Below, one piece after another: positions 43,075 to 52,426 of a stretch of 64,000 nt of DNA; position 1 is the first letter of the stretch; each line of letters opens with the position of its first letter. The DNA lies in contig JBNLBS010000017.1 in assembly GCA_050303415.1 (NCBI GenBank), forward strand, positions 26,994 to 90,993. The letters run 5' to 3'. Source of the stretch: JBNLBS01 sp050303415. GTDB taxonomy: Bacteria; Pseudomonadota; Gammaproteobacteria; Methylococcales; Methylomonadaceae. Below the pieces are notes generated by a model that searched no databases, was not told where the DNA came from, and worked only from the letters and a program-made list of their open reading frames with translations. The translations under genes were made by a program, and so were the position numbers.

Positions 43075-43808
43075 TGGACAAAACTAAAATGAAAAAAACA
43101 TTAGATAATCTTGTTAAAGAGTTTTCTCAATGGTGGTTTAACCAGTTAACAGTCCGGGTTACAGGACATAACTTAAGCTTTCGCTATATTGTCAAATACC
43201 CAGCTGGGGGGAAAAGCTTGACGCCATTACCGATGCTGATTGCATTGCACGGCGATGGCGATAACGCGGACAATTTCTATCAAACCGCGCTGGATATGTT
43301 TACCGCATCTGTACGTATTATTTTGATTAAAGGCCCTATTGCTCATGAATGCGGCATGGTTTGGCCTTATTCGGCAGATCAATTTATGAGATATGGCGAA
43401 GCCTTTGGTGGGGCCGTTGACAGACTTGTTGAAATCTATCCTACTATAGGCGATCCGATATTGTTAGGATTCTCCGGTGGCGGCACGATGGCGTATTATC
43501 AATCTGTAAAACAAGGGCATCGTTACGCTTATATTTTTCCTATATCGGGTTTATTAATGATTGAACAGCTAGGTGATAAGAGAACTAAGACGGGTGCAAA
43601 AGTGTTTGCATATCATGGTAAAGATGACCAGGTAGTTCCTTTTTCTACCGGTAAAAAGGCGGTTAATATTTTAAAGAAAAACGGCGTAAACATTAGTTTT
43701 ACAATGTTCGAAGGAGGGCATCAGGCTCTGTTTAGAGATAAGAAATCTCAAATTACTCATGCAGTTGAAGAAAAGATCAAAAGTCTGTATATAACTAAGG
43801 CGCTGTGA
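43071..43808 (+). CDS. alpha/beta hydrolase (carboxylesterase/phospholipase type)
   Basis: A 245-residue alpha/beta hydrolase. The oxyanion strand is PMLIALHGDGDNADNFY; the nucleophile elbow is LLGFSGGGTMAYY (GFSGG), and the acid and base appear as HGKDDQVVPF and EGGHQALF. This order matches small esterase/phospholipase-like enzymes. The TTG at 43071, ATG at 43074 and ATG at 43089 are all possible starts; ATG 43074 overlaps the stop of a short leader frame. No neighbour suggests a substrate. Confidence 0.82.
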   Translation: MMDKTKMKKTLDNLVKEFSQWWFNQLTVRVTGHNLSFRYIVKYPAGGKSLTPLPMLIALHGDGDNADNFYQTALDMFTASVRIILIKGPIAHECGMVWPYSADQFMRYGEAFGGAVDRLVEIYPTIGDPILLGFSGGGTMAYYQSVKQGHRYAYIFPISGLLMIEQLGDKRTKTGAKVFAYHGKDDQVVPFSTGKKAVNILKKNGVNISFTMFEGGHQALFRDKKSQITHAVEEKIKSLYITKAL

Positions 43809-43949
43809 AGTTTTGTATAGTGGGCATTGTGTAAAGCTTATTAATATTAACCAACAAAGAGCCTTTAGCAAACTGTTCGGACTATGATTGGAACCAATTT
43901 GTGGGGCACGTTATTAAGCTGGGATAAATTTTCGCTCAAATATTGATCT

Positions 43950-45677
43950 ATGATTAACTTTTCGGATCCATCTATCGAAAGCCAGACCAGGAATAAAGAC
44001 GGTGATCAGGCGATTCCAATTGCCGAAATATCATCGGGAAAGCATTCTTTCCGCTCGCTGGGCCCCGATTTTTTTATCGAGACGGAGTTTGAATATGTAC
44101 CTGATTCGAAACTGGTTCTTTTCAATAAAAGTTTGGCTAGAGAATTAAATCTGGCGTTACCGGAAGCCGATGCAGAGCTTGAACAAGTTATGCTGGAAAA
44201 TTTTGCGTGGTATAAATGCGGGAATGATAGCTCTGGTCCGGCTAACAGAAAAATTAGCAAACGCTTTATTTCCACGCGATACCTTGATTCGGAGGAAAAG
44301 TCGGAAGGCCATGCTCTGGGGGATGGACGTGCAGTGTGGGTCGGAGAAATTATTCAACAACGCAAGTCTGGCAAACTGCAGTATATTGATGTGGTTTTAA
44401 AAGGCATTGGGCCGACAGAATTGGCATGGTTAAAACATCCTAATCAAAATCATAAAGATGGTCAGGCCGGTTTGACCGAAGCGGTGCATGAATATATATA
44501 CAGTTTAGCGGCCAAAACCAACGGTATTCGCGCGGTTGGCGTACTGGCGGTTATCAAGCTCCCTAAGTATAGGGAAGCAAGCAAGGAAAGCGCGGCGATT
44601 GTCGTGCGTGCAGGCAATCATTTACGATTTGCCCATTACTGTTATTTTGCCGACAATCCAGTACAGCTGAAAAAACTTTTCGACTATGGTTTAAAAAAGG
44701 ATTTAGGGCTGCCTCTTACGCATTCAGTTACTATCCGGGATGTTCACGATTATCTGGACTTAGTTGTCACTCAGCTGGCTTCTGATGCGGCAATTTATTT
44801 CGATGTTCACGGGGTGCATGGTTCTCCGACTTTTGGCAATGTCACCTCATGCGGCGGTACAGTTGATTTTTCAACCTTTGTCTATATCGATGCGCATCAT
44901 GGCAGTTATAGCTATATGCCGGACGGAGCTAACCGGCTTGGTGGAGAGTGGGGGCAAACGGAACAGTTTTTTAATTTGTTCAGTAGTCTTGTCGACAGAC
45001 TGAAAAAAAGCCGCTTCGATTATGAAGCGGAAATTAGGCCTATCGAATATTTCTTACGAAAGTTTAATGATAGGTTTGAACAGATTTTAACCAAGAGATG
45101 GTTGCTTAGAATCGGCTTGTCGAAAACAGAACTTAATTCCTTATCCAAACAAACTAAAGAATATTTCTATGAAAACGTAAAAACGATCTACGAACTGAGC
45201 GGCTCAAAAAAAATTAAGTTGAAACAAAAAAAAGTGTTTATGGCGGCATTCGAGCCCAGAAAAATTTTATCGGCAACTGCCGGCTACTTAGACTGTTTTG
45301 ACGATCTAAACATAATTTGGCATCAGCTGTTTAAAGTAAATCGACACTGGGGTACATTTAAACTCTCTGATGCGAGACCTCATATTAAAGCCTACCAAAA
45401 AGCTATCATTAACATCGCAGATGAACTCAACATTACGGACGAAACGATTGCTGTCTGGCAGTACCGAAGTCAGGCAATCGAACTGTCGGAAAGAAACGAG
45501 CCGGGAGTAGACTTTTTTTACGATTCTGAACGTTTTTTTGCTTCGCAAGAAGTCTTGCATTTGATTCAATCAGATAATGCATCATGGCAGGAAATCAGTG
45601 AGGCTGCGCAAATTTCGACGTCAAAACTGGTCGATCACGGTCTTGTTCGGGAGAAATGTAAGCAGTTTGCTAGTTAG
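43950..45677 (+). CDS. divergent SelO (YdiU)-like pseudokinase
   Basis: A 575-residue relative of SelO, the pseudokinase that transfers AMP to protein hydroxyls. Conserved parts are DGRAVWVGEI, VVLKGIGPTE (K151), VHEYIYSLAAKTNGIRAVGVLAV (given in parts: E181 in VHEYIYS), FAHYCYF, and the metal ligands N297 and D306 in GNVTSCGGTVDFS. The usual NTDN motif is not kept: the position of the catalytic aspartate is G296. The family's C-terminal cysteine may be KCKQFAS. It may be inactive or use another mechanism. The hydrolase gene precedes it by 141 bases. Confidence 0.7.
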   Translation: MINFSDPSIESQTRNKDGDQAIPIAEISSGKHSFRSLGPDFFIETEFEYVPDSKLVLFNKSLARELNLALPEADAELEQVMLENFAWYKCGNDSSGPANRKISKRFISTRYLDSEEKSEGHALGDGRAVWVGEIIQQRKSGKLQYIDVVLKGIGPTELAWLKHPNQNHKDGQAGLTEAVHEYIYSLAAKTNGIRAVGVLAVIKLPKYREASKESAAIVVRAGNHLRFAHYCYFADNPVQLKKLFDYGLKKDLGLPLTHSVTIRDVHDYLDLVVTQLASDAAIYFDVHGVHGSPTFGNVTSCGGTVDFSTFVYIDAHHGSYSYMPDGANRLGGEWGQTEQFFNLFSSLVDRLKKSRFDYEAEIRPIEYFLRKFNDRFEQILTKRWLLRIGLSKTELNSLSKQTKEYFYENVKTIYELSGSKKIKLKQKKVFMAAFEPRKILSATAGYLDCFDDLNIIWHQLFKVNRHWGTFKLSDARPHIKAYQKAIINIADELNITDETIAVWQYRSQAIELSERNEPGVDFFYDSERFFASQEVLHLIQSDNASWQEISEAAQISTSKLVDHGLVREKCKQFAS

Positions 45678-45870
45678 AAAGCGCATTAACCAAAGTTCAT
45701 ATTGCAATGGACGTCAGACAACTATGTCTCGATTATTTTTTTTAAAATTCAATTACAGGCTATAGCTGTCGTATATATTCCTATCGATACTTGCCATTTA
45801 AAACAGAACTTAAAAGCACTTATCGGTGCTGCTTAAATATTCATTTCGTTACAATGATTTAGCAAACTTT

Positions 45871-46461
45871 TTATTCATTTGCATGTGGTCTGATACCGGC
45901 ATCAAGTAAAAATTCCATGCGCGGGGCAACTGGTTCATGAACCAAATTATAGTGACAGGCAATGCAGTTTAAATTCTTAACTTGCGCTAGTTCATGTTGC
46001 ATTACGTCTGCTTGACTTACGGGGTGAAATGCTGTTTGATTATGACAGGATCGACAGGTTTCGCTGTTATTGGCCAACATTTTGTCGCGAACCCGGTAAG
46101 CCATTTCCGCGCGTGTTTTATTCCATTTGTCCTGGGTAGATAAGTCATGTGCTATAAAAGACCAAATATACTTCATACTGTCCATAATCTGTGCCCAAGT
46201 GGCGGCAAGTGCCCCTTTGGGTCTATGGCAATCGGCGCAACCGGCCTGAATACCCGTATGAGTTGTGCGGTGTGGGGAGTTTATATAATTTGCTTCATTA
46301 GCAATATAGTCCGTCATTACATGACAGGTATTGCTGCAAAAGGCATCACTTGATGTAAGCTTGTCTATCTTTTCTAACGATAACATCCCCAGTATACCGA
46401 TTAGGATACCGATAGTTGTCGCGATCAATAAAGGCCTCGTGAAAAACTGTTTCCGATTCAT
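45871..46461 (-). CDS. NapC/NirT family tetrahaem cytochrome c
   Basis: A 196-residue quinol dehydrogenase of the NapC/NrfH type with one N-terminal membrane anchor (about 8-28). Haem sites are CSNTCH (42-47), CADCH, CRSCH and CIACH. The first is a CX3CH spacing rather than CXXCH, though followed by the usual VM, as in NapC-family haem 1. It would pass electrons from quinol to a periplasmic reductase. No catalytic subunit (Nap, Nrf, Nir) is adjacent, so its partner is unlinked; the cd1-like protein at the left end of the window is one candidate, inferred only. Confidence 0.85.
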   Translation of the reverse strand: MNRKQFFTRPLLIATTIGILIGILGMLSLEKIDKLTSSDAFCSNTCHVMTDYIANEANYINSPHRTTHTGIQAGCADCHRPKGALAATWAQIMDSMKYIWSFIAHDLSTQDKWNKTRAEMAYRVRDKMLANNSETCRSCHNQTAFHPVSQADVMQHELAQVKNLNCIACHYNLVHEPVAPRMEFLLDAGIRPHANE

Positions 46462-46567
46462 AAGCTTGCCTCGGTGGCCAGACGTTTTTATTATTATACA
46501 GTTTTATAATAGCCATTTTAGACGCAGAATTAAACTTATATTACAATTTATGTGGTATTTATCTGGC

Positions 46568-46978
46568 TTAATATTGTCCAATGCCTAAGGGATAACTCTG
46601 TGTTTGGGCCGAAAGCCAGGCTGTTAGAGTGGCAATTGTTATAAATAAACATAGTCTGAGAAACACTCGGAACACCGTATTAATAATAGGTTGGCCAAAT
46701 AAAGCTATTCGGTGGTCATAAAATGACATTAAGACTGTAGAAAACATGGCTAAGCCTGATGAAAATACTCCGCTCAATATGGATAAACACCAGGGGCAGC
46801 GATGCCGGCTATCCAGGTTATAAAAATTACATTTGGTATCCAGTCCATGCCAGGGCCACTCACAACCGCATTGGAATAAAAAGCCACATAACGGGGTAAT
46901 TAACACGAAAGTTATTAACAGCGTGGTAATGGCTGATAAAGATGGGTTGATTTGGAGTTTAACCAAATGTAGAACCAT
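46568..46978 (-). CDS. Cys-rich small membrane protein, unknown
   Basis: A 136-residue protein with three to four hydrophobic helices and a periplasmic-side loop of unusual composition: LFQCGCEWPWHGLDTKC, then HRCPWC, giving five cysteines with two tryptophans and two histidines. This could bind a metal or hold disulphides. It starts inside the end of the MIF-like gene (20-base overlap) and ends about 106 bases before the NapC-type cytochrome, all on the minus strand. I do not recognise the family. Linkage to the cytochrome suggests a redox or metal role, but only by position. Confidence 0.72.
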   Translation of the reverse strand: MVLHLVKLQINPSLSAITTLLITFVLITPLCGFLFQCGCEWPWHGLDTKCNFYNLDSRHRCPWCLSILSGVFSSGLAMFSTVLMSFYDHRIALFGQPIINTVFRVFLRLCLFITIATLTAWLSAQTQSYPLGIGQY

Positions 46979-47306
46979 CCCAACCCCAGAATTCTGCCGG
47001 GCAATTACTAAACTCTATATAAATGCGATCGGCAGGAATATCTAACTCGGCAAGCAAAATTTGACTAATGGATGAAGATAATGATTTTGCCTGGCTGCTG
47101 GTTAAACCAATACTCTTGCATTCAATATAAGCTAAGGGTGCGGTGGTGCCGGAAAAAAGCATATCGCTATCACCGGTCAGTTCAACCATAACAAAGCGTT
47201 CCGGTTTGCCGGTTTCTGTTGCCAGTAATTGTGAAAACTGTGTTAATAATTGAGGTGACTGTTTACGGTTAATTGATTTATTGGTTGTTAGCTTGAGGTA
47301 AGGCAT
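46959..47306 (-). CDS. MIF/phenylpyruvate tautomerase-like protein
   Basis: A 115-residue member of the tautomerase superfamily, MIF branch. It starts MPYLKLTTN, so after Met removal P1 would be the catalytic base; GKPERFVMVEL and APLAYIECKSIG follow, then the C-terminal WGWDGSTFG, typical of MIF. The start at 47306 has AAGGAA upstream and gives the needed terminal proline; a longer frame from 47357 would bury it. It is translationally coupled to the Cys-rich membrane gene. Substrate unknown. Confidence 0.88.
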   Translation of the reverse strand: MPYLKLTTNKSINRKQSPQLLTQFSQLLATETGKPERFVMVELTGDSDMLFSGTTAPLAYIECKSIGLTSSQAKSLSSSISQILLAELDIPADRIYIEFSNCPAEFWGWDGSTFG

Positions 47307-47666
47307 TAGATTATTCCTTGATAATGATGAATTGTTATTAAGGCTCAATCCTGTCATAGTCTAGTAATCAAGTACAGGGTCTAAGATTAAAGACAACAAG
47401 ATTGACGTAAACTTGTTTGAGTGTGCTGAATTAATAATAGCTAAGGATTTTTGATTTAAGTCTAAACCTATTGTTTTCTAGTCAGCATGGGCGCATGATT
47501 ACCTTTATTTGATTAAAGTTTTTCTGTATTGTTGTCTTACACAGCTCTTATCATCACTTTGTCTTGATGATGCAGAATAGGCTTTATCAGTGATTAGGCT
47601 GATAAATGGCTTTGGTTACTTTTTATAATTTCTAACTCGTGGTTAATCGAGTTATAAAACTGAATT
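47307..47666. other. intergenic region between MIF-like and c-di-GMP genes
   Basis: About 360 bases without a supported gene. It should contain the two divergent promoters. TTAATCGAGTTA just before 47667 is a short hairpin-like element, but no clear operator was recognised. Confidence 0.4.
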
Positions 47667-50600
47667 ATGCCTGACTTTATACAGCTTTTTTTCAATAGCA
47701 AAGATTTTATAGCGCATGGCTTTTGTTTTCAATGGCGGCCCGATTTGCTTTGGACGCTGGTTGTCTCTGATATTGCAATCGCATTAGCTTATTTTTCAAT
47801 TCCATTGGCAATCACTGTTTTGGTTTTTAAGCGTAAGGATTTTGAATATAAAGGACTGGCAGTTTTTTTTAGTTTGTTTATATTCGCCTGCGGTCTGACA
47901 CATTTATTTTCTACCATTGTTATATGGCAACCTGTGTATCCCTTACTGGCTGTCATAAAGGTGTTAACAGCTGTTATCTCGGTCGTAACAGCTGTCCTGG
48001 TCTGGCCCTTAATACCGCATGTTATACGCATGCCCAGTCGGGGGGCTTTGGTTAAACTCAATCAACAACTGGAAAGCGAGATATTTAAACATAAAAATAC
48101 CCAGATTCAACTGGAGAAATTAACCCAGAGTCTGGACAAGGAAGTTGAAATTAGGACTGAAGCGTTAAGAAACAGTGAAGAGCGTTATGCAATGGCTCAA
48201 CGGGCGGCCAAGATTGGTTCTTGGGAGTGGGATATTGCTACCGGTCAATTGCAATGGTCGGAACAGATTGAACCTATGTTCGGTTTTAAGCCGGGGCAAT
48301 TCAGCAAAACCTACAGTGCTTTTTTAGAGTTGATTCACCCGGATGATCGGGAAAAATACCTGGATTCGGTATTCAGTTCCTTAAATGATAGAAAGGAATA
48401 TTATATTGAACATCGTATAGTCTGGCAGGATGGAACTATACGTTGGGTGGTGGAGCAGGGGGACGTATTCTGGGATGAAGATGAAAAGCCTTTGCGGATG
48501 CTGGGCATTATGCAGGATATAACCACACAAAAAATTGCCGAGGAAGATAAACTGCGTTTTGGCGAGATTCTGGAAAAATCCTACAATGAAATTTATATTT
48601 TTGATGCGGCTACATTAAGGTTTATTCAAGTTAATGATGCCGCCAGAAATAACCTGGGTTACAGTCTGGATGAGCTGCAAAAGATGACGCCGTTGAATGT
48701 TAAACCTGACTATAGTCCGGAAACATTTGCCCGCTTGCTTGACCCGCTTCGGGATGGTAGTCAAAAGTATATTGTTTTTGAAACTCGCCATCAAAGAAAG
48801 GATGGCAGTTTTTATCCTATTGAAGTTCGCTTACAGTTACAGGCAGCCACGCAAAAGCCGGTGTTTTTTGCCATTATTCACGATATCACGCAGCGCCAGG
48901 CTGATACCGATAAAATAAAACAGTTGAGTGACCTGTATGCTGCGCTCAGTCAAATTAATCACGCAATTGTTTATATCTCCAATGAGACTGAGTTATTTAA
49001 TGAGTTATGCCGAATAAGCGTTCATTTCGGTAGTTTAAAGATGGCTTGGGTAGGAATTAAACGTAAATCGGATCAACGTATTATTTGTATTGCCAGTGCC
49101 GGGGAGCATCAGGACTATCTTGACGGAATAGAAATTTCTGCGGATGAGCGGCTATCGATTGGACGAGGTCCTACGGGTATTGCTTTCCGGGATAAAAAAG
49201 TGGTGGTTGCCAATCACTTTTTAGAGGATGAGCTAACCAAGCCCTGGCATGATAGAGGCAGTTTAGCGCATTGGGCCTCCAGCTGCGCAATACCCATTTT
49301 AAGAAATAATCAATCATTTGCAGTTTTGAATGTGTATTCGGAAATTACCGATTATTTTAATGATGAAGTCATAAAGCTGTTGTCAGAGTTAGGCCGTGAT
49401 TTAACGTTTGCACTGGATACTATCGATCGTGAAGCCGCCAGACAAAAAGCGGAAGAAGATCTGAAATTATCGGCTCAGGTTTTTGAACAGAGCCAGGAAG
49501 CAATTGTGATATGTGATCAGGAAAATCATATTATTTCAGTCAATCAGGCATTCACCTCTATTACCGGATATTCGTCTGATGAGGTTATCGGTAAGAACCC
49601 TAATGTTTTATCCTCCGGACGACAGGGGGCGAGTTTTTATCAGGCCATGTGGCAGGTCCTTAACACAGAGAGTTATTGGCAAGGAGAGATATGGAATCGA
49701 CGAAAAGATGGCGAGATTTTTCCTGAGTGGATTTCCATCAGTGTTGTTAAGGATAAAAAGAATAACCCGATAAACTATATTGCCATTTTTTCTGATATTT
49801 CCCAGCATAAAGAAACTGAGGCGCGTATTGAACACCTGGCGCATTACGATCCTTTGACCGATTTGCCAAACCGTATTCTGTTAAAGGCCCATATAGATCA
49901 TGAGTTGATTACTGCAACGCGGAAACATACACATTTCGCTTTATTATTTTTGGATCTTGATCATTTTAAAAAAATTAACGATACCCTGGGGCATTCTGTC
50001 GGCGATAAGTTGTTAATTGAAATTGCCCGGCGGTTAAAGTCCGTGGTTCGAGAGGAGGATACCGTCTCTCGATTAGGCGGGGATGAATTTAATATTCTTT
50101 TGCCTGGAACGGAATTTAAAGGCGCCGCTTTGGTTGCTGAAAAAATAATCAATGCAGTCTCAGAACCTTTTCAGATAGAGCAGAATTTATTACATATTTC
50201 CCTGTCGGCCGGCATCAGTCTTTTTCCTGAAAATGGAAACAATTACGAAACACTTTATAAAAATGCCGATACGGCCTTATACCAATCAAAAGAAAAAGGC
50301 CGCAATCAATATCAATTTTTTACTCAGGAAATGCAGGTTCTCACCATGCGTAGAATGGAAATTGAGAATCATTTGCGGAATGCGACTAATAAGGGTGAGT
50401 TGTTGTTGTATTATCAGCCACAAGTGGATGTAAAAACTAAGCATATAGTTGGTGCCGAAGCTTTGATCCGTTGGCAGCATCCGCAATGGGGAATGGTTTC
50501 ACCGGCGGAGTTTATTCCGGTGGCGGAAGATTGTGGCTTGATCATTCCAATTGGGGACTGGGTTTTGGAGCAGTCCATAGCGCAGGCTAAAAGATGGCAT

Positions 50601-51131
50601 GATGCCGGTTTTGAATCGATTTCAATAGCAGTTAATTTGTCTTTAGCGCAATTTAATGAAGATATTTTGTTTGAAAAGGTTAAAAATACGCTGGAAAAAG
50701 TTCAGTTGGAATCGAGTTTTCTAGAGCTGGAGCTGACTGAAAGTATCGCAATGCAAAATGCAGAAATTGCGATAAAGGTCACTCAGCAATTGGCTGAATT
50801 GGGTGTGCAGCTTTCGATTGATGACTTTGGTACCGGTTACTCTTCACTCAGTTATTTACAAAGTTTTGCCTTAAATAAATTAAAAATAGATCAATCTTTC
50901 AGTTCAAACATGGTTGACAACAAAGAAACAGAAAATATCGTCAACGCCATTATCAGTATGGCGAAAAGCCTGAATTTAAAAACCATTGCAGAAGGTGTAG
51001 AAACGAAAGAACAGCTTGATATGGTGGTAGAAAAGGGTTGCGACCAAGTGCAGGGCTTTTATTATAGCGAACCCGTCTCAGCGGATGAATTTACAAAGCT
51101 GCTAAATAGCCGTAGTTTCAGTAAAGATTGA
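47667..51131 (+). CDS. ethylene-receptor-like sensor with PAS/GAF, GGDEF and EAL domains
   Basis: An 1154-residue c-di-GMP enzyme. Three helices (about 28-121) match the ethylene-binding domain of plant ETR1: D35, Y42, C75 and H79 equal ETR1 D25, Y32, C65 and H69, with identical spacings. The Cys-His pair (FACGLTHLF) is the Cu(I) site in plants. Then come a coiled coil, PAS domains (about 170-295 and 300-415), GAF (about 420-580), PAS (about 590-710), GGDEF with intact RLGGDEF and an I-site REED, and EAL with EALIRW, ELTES and DDFGTGYSS. Both catalytic domains look active. It may sense ethylene or copper; the ligand is inferred. Confidence 0.92.
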   Translation: MPDFIQLFFNSKDFIAHGFCFQWRPDLLWTLVVSDIAIALAYFSIPLAITVLVFKRKDFEYKGLAVFFSLFIFACGLTHLFSTIVIWQPVYPLLAVIKVLTAVISVVTAVLVWPLIPHVIRMPSRGALVKLNQQLESEIFKHKNTQIQLEKLTQSLDKEVEIRTEALRNSEERYAMAQRAAKIGSWEWDIATGQLQWSEQIEPMFGFKPGQFSKTYSAFLELIHPDDREKYLDSVFSSLNDRKEYYIEHRIVWQDGTIRWVVEQGDVFWDEDEKPLRMLGIMQDITTQKIAEEDKLRFGEILEKSYNEIYIFDAATLRFIQVNDAARNNLGYSLDELQKMTPLNVKPDYSPETFARLLDPLRDGSQKYIVFETRHQRKDGSFYPIEVRLQLQAATQKPVFFAIIHDITQRQADTDKIKQLSDLYAALSQINHAIVYISNETELFNELCRISVHFGSLKMAWVGIKRKSDQRIICIASAGEHQDYLDGIEISADERLSIGRGPTGIAFRDKKVVVANHFLEDELTKPWHDRGSLAHWASSCAIPILRNNQSFAVLNVYSEITDYFNDEVIKLLSELGRDLTFALDTIDREAARQKAEEDLKLSAQVFEQSQEAIVICDQENHIISVNQAFTSITGYSSDEVIGKNPNVLSSGRQGASFYQAMWQVLNTESYWQGEIWNRRKDGEIFPEWISISVVKDKKNNPINYIAIFSDISQHKETEARIEHLAHYDPLTDLPNRILLKAHIDHELITATRKHTHFALLFLDLDHFKKINDTLGHSVGDKLLIEIARRLKSVVREEDTVSRLGGDEFNILLPGTEFKGAALVAEKIINAVSEPFQIEQNLLHISLSAGISLFPENGNNYETLYKNADTALYQSKEKGRNQYQFFTQEMQVLTMRRMEIENHLRNATNKGELLLYYQPQVDVKTKHIVGAEALIRWQHPQWGMVSPAEFIPVAEDCGLIIPIGDWVLEQSIAQAKRWHDAGFESISIAVNLSLAQFNEDILFEKVKNTLEKVQLESSFLELELTESIAMQNAEIAIKVTQQLAELGVQLSIDDFGTGYSSLSYLQSFALNKLKIDQSFSSNMVDNKETENIVNAIISMAKSLNLKTIAEGVETKEQLDMVVEKGCDQVQGFYYSEPVSADEFTKLLNSRSFSKD

Positions 51132-51159
51132 TGGGTCTGTATAAGATCAAAAGGTTTTT

Positions 51160-51189
51160 CTGACAGGCATTTTTTCTATCTTATATAAT
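51160..51189 (+). promoter_or_regulatory. sigma-70 promoter of tgt-yajC-secDF
   Basis: CTGACA at 51160-51165 and TATAAT at 51184-51189 are separated by 18 bases, about 55 bases before the tgt ATG at 51246. The -10 is perfect and the -35 has one mismatch. Confidence 0.65.
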
Positions 51190-51245
51190 GTCGCATCTTT
51201 TTATGCGGATGAATGAGTCCGTGCGTATATTTTCTTGTTTTTATT

Positions 51246-52361
51246 ATGCAATTTGAATTAGCCAATACAGATGGCCATGCCCGGCGTGGTCAGCTGACGT
51301 TAGACCGGGGCACGGTGCAAACCCCGGCATTTATGCCGGTAGGGACTTATGGATCGGTAAAAGCCATGACGCCGGAAGAGTTAAAGGGGATCGGCGCCGA
51401 GATTATTTTGGGCAATACCTTTCATTTAATGCTAAGACCCGGCGTGGAGGTGATGAAGGCACACGGCGATTTGCATGATTTTATGCACTGGGATAAGCCT
51501 ATCTTGACGGATTCGGGCGGTTTTCAGGTCTTTAGCCTGGGGGCATTAAGAAAGATTACTGAAGAAGGGGTGACTTTTAAATCACCTATAAACGGCGGTG
51601 CTATTTTTATGGGGCCGGAAGAGTCCATGCAGGTACAGCGTGATCTGGGCTCGGATATCGTGATGATTTTTGACGAATGTACACCCTACCCGGCTTCGGC
51701 ACAGGAAGCTGCCGATTCAATGCGTCTGTCATTACGCTGGGCAGAGCGCAGTAAAAAAGCCCATGATGATAATCCATCAGCCTTGTTTGGCATTGTTCAG
51801 GGCGGCATGTATGAGCATTTGCGTCAGGAATCAATAGAGGGTTTGGTGGATATCGGTTTTGACGGTTATGCTATTGGCGGTTTATCGGTAGGCGAACCAA
51901 AAGAGGAAATGCTGGCTACGCTGGATGTGGTGCACCCTAAAATGCCGGTGGACAAACCCCGTTATTTAATGGGCGTGGGTACACCGGAAGACCTGGTGGA
52001 AGGTGTTCGGCGCGGGATTGATATGTTTGATTGCGTAATGCCAACCCGTAATGCCCGAAATGGTCATTTATTCACCCGCTTTGGTACTATTAAGATAAGA
52101 AACAGTCGGCATCAGTTTGATAATGGCCCGTTGGATCCCGATTGCGGCTGTTATACCTGCCGTAATTATTCCAGATCTTATTTGCGACATTTGGACAAAT
52201 GTCGTGAAATGTTGGGGTCTCGTTTAAACACAATTCATAATTTATATTACTATCAGGAACTGATGCAGGGCTTACGTGACGCCATTGAAAGGCAGGTGTT
52301 GGATGATTATGTCAAGCAATTTTATCAACTACGCGGTAATAATGTACCGGATGTGGCATAA
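51246..52361 (+). CDS. tgt: tRNA-guanine transglycosylase
   Basis: A 371-residue enzyme that swaps guanine 34 for preQ1 in tRNAs with GUN anticodons, toward queuosine. It begins MQFELANTDGHARRG; conserved are RGTVQTPAFMPVGTYG, LTDSGGFQVFSLG (D near residue 89), IVQGGMYEHLR, the catalytic CVMPTRNARNGHLFT, and a zinc site of three cysteines and one histidine (CGCYTCRNY, with a later H). The ATG at 51246 is chosen since the family starts here; the frame runs 11 codons further up. yajC, secD and secF follow, the usual order. Confidence 0.97.
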   Translation: MQFELANTDGHARRGQLTLDRGTVQTPAFMPVGTYGSVKAMTPEELKGIGAEIILGNTFHLMLRPGVEVMKAHGDLHDFMHWDKPILTDSGGFQVFSLGALRKITEEGVTFKSPINGGAIFMGPEESMQVQRDLGSDIVMIFDECTPYPASAQEAADSMRLSLRWAERSKKAHDDNPSALFGIVQGGMYEHLRQESIEGLVDIGFDGYAIGGLSVGEPKEEMLATLDVVHPKMPVDKPRYLMGVGTPEDLVEGVRRGIDMFDCVMPTRNARNGHLFTRFGTIKIRNSRHQFDNGPLDPDCGCYTCRNYSRSYLRHLDKCREMLGSRLNTIHNLYYYQELMQGLRDAIERQVLDDYVKQFYQLRGNNVPDVA

Positions 52362-52426
52362 TAGTACGATTTTTCCTGAAATTAGTTTTAGGTTTTTTTT
52401 AAATACAATAATAATTGAGGATTACC

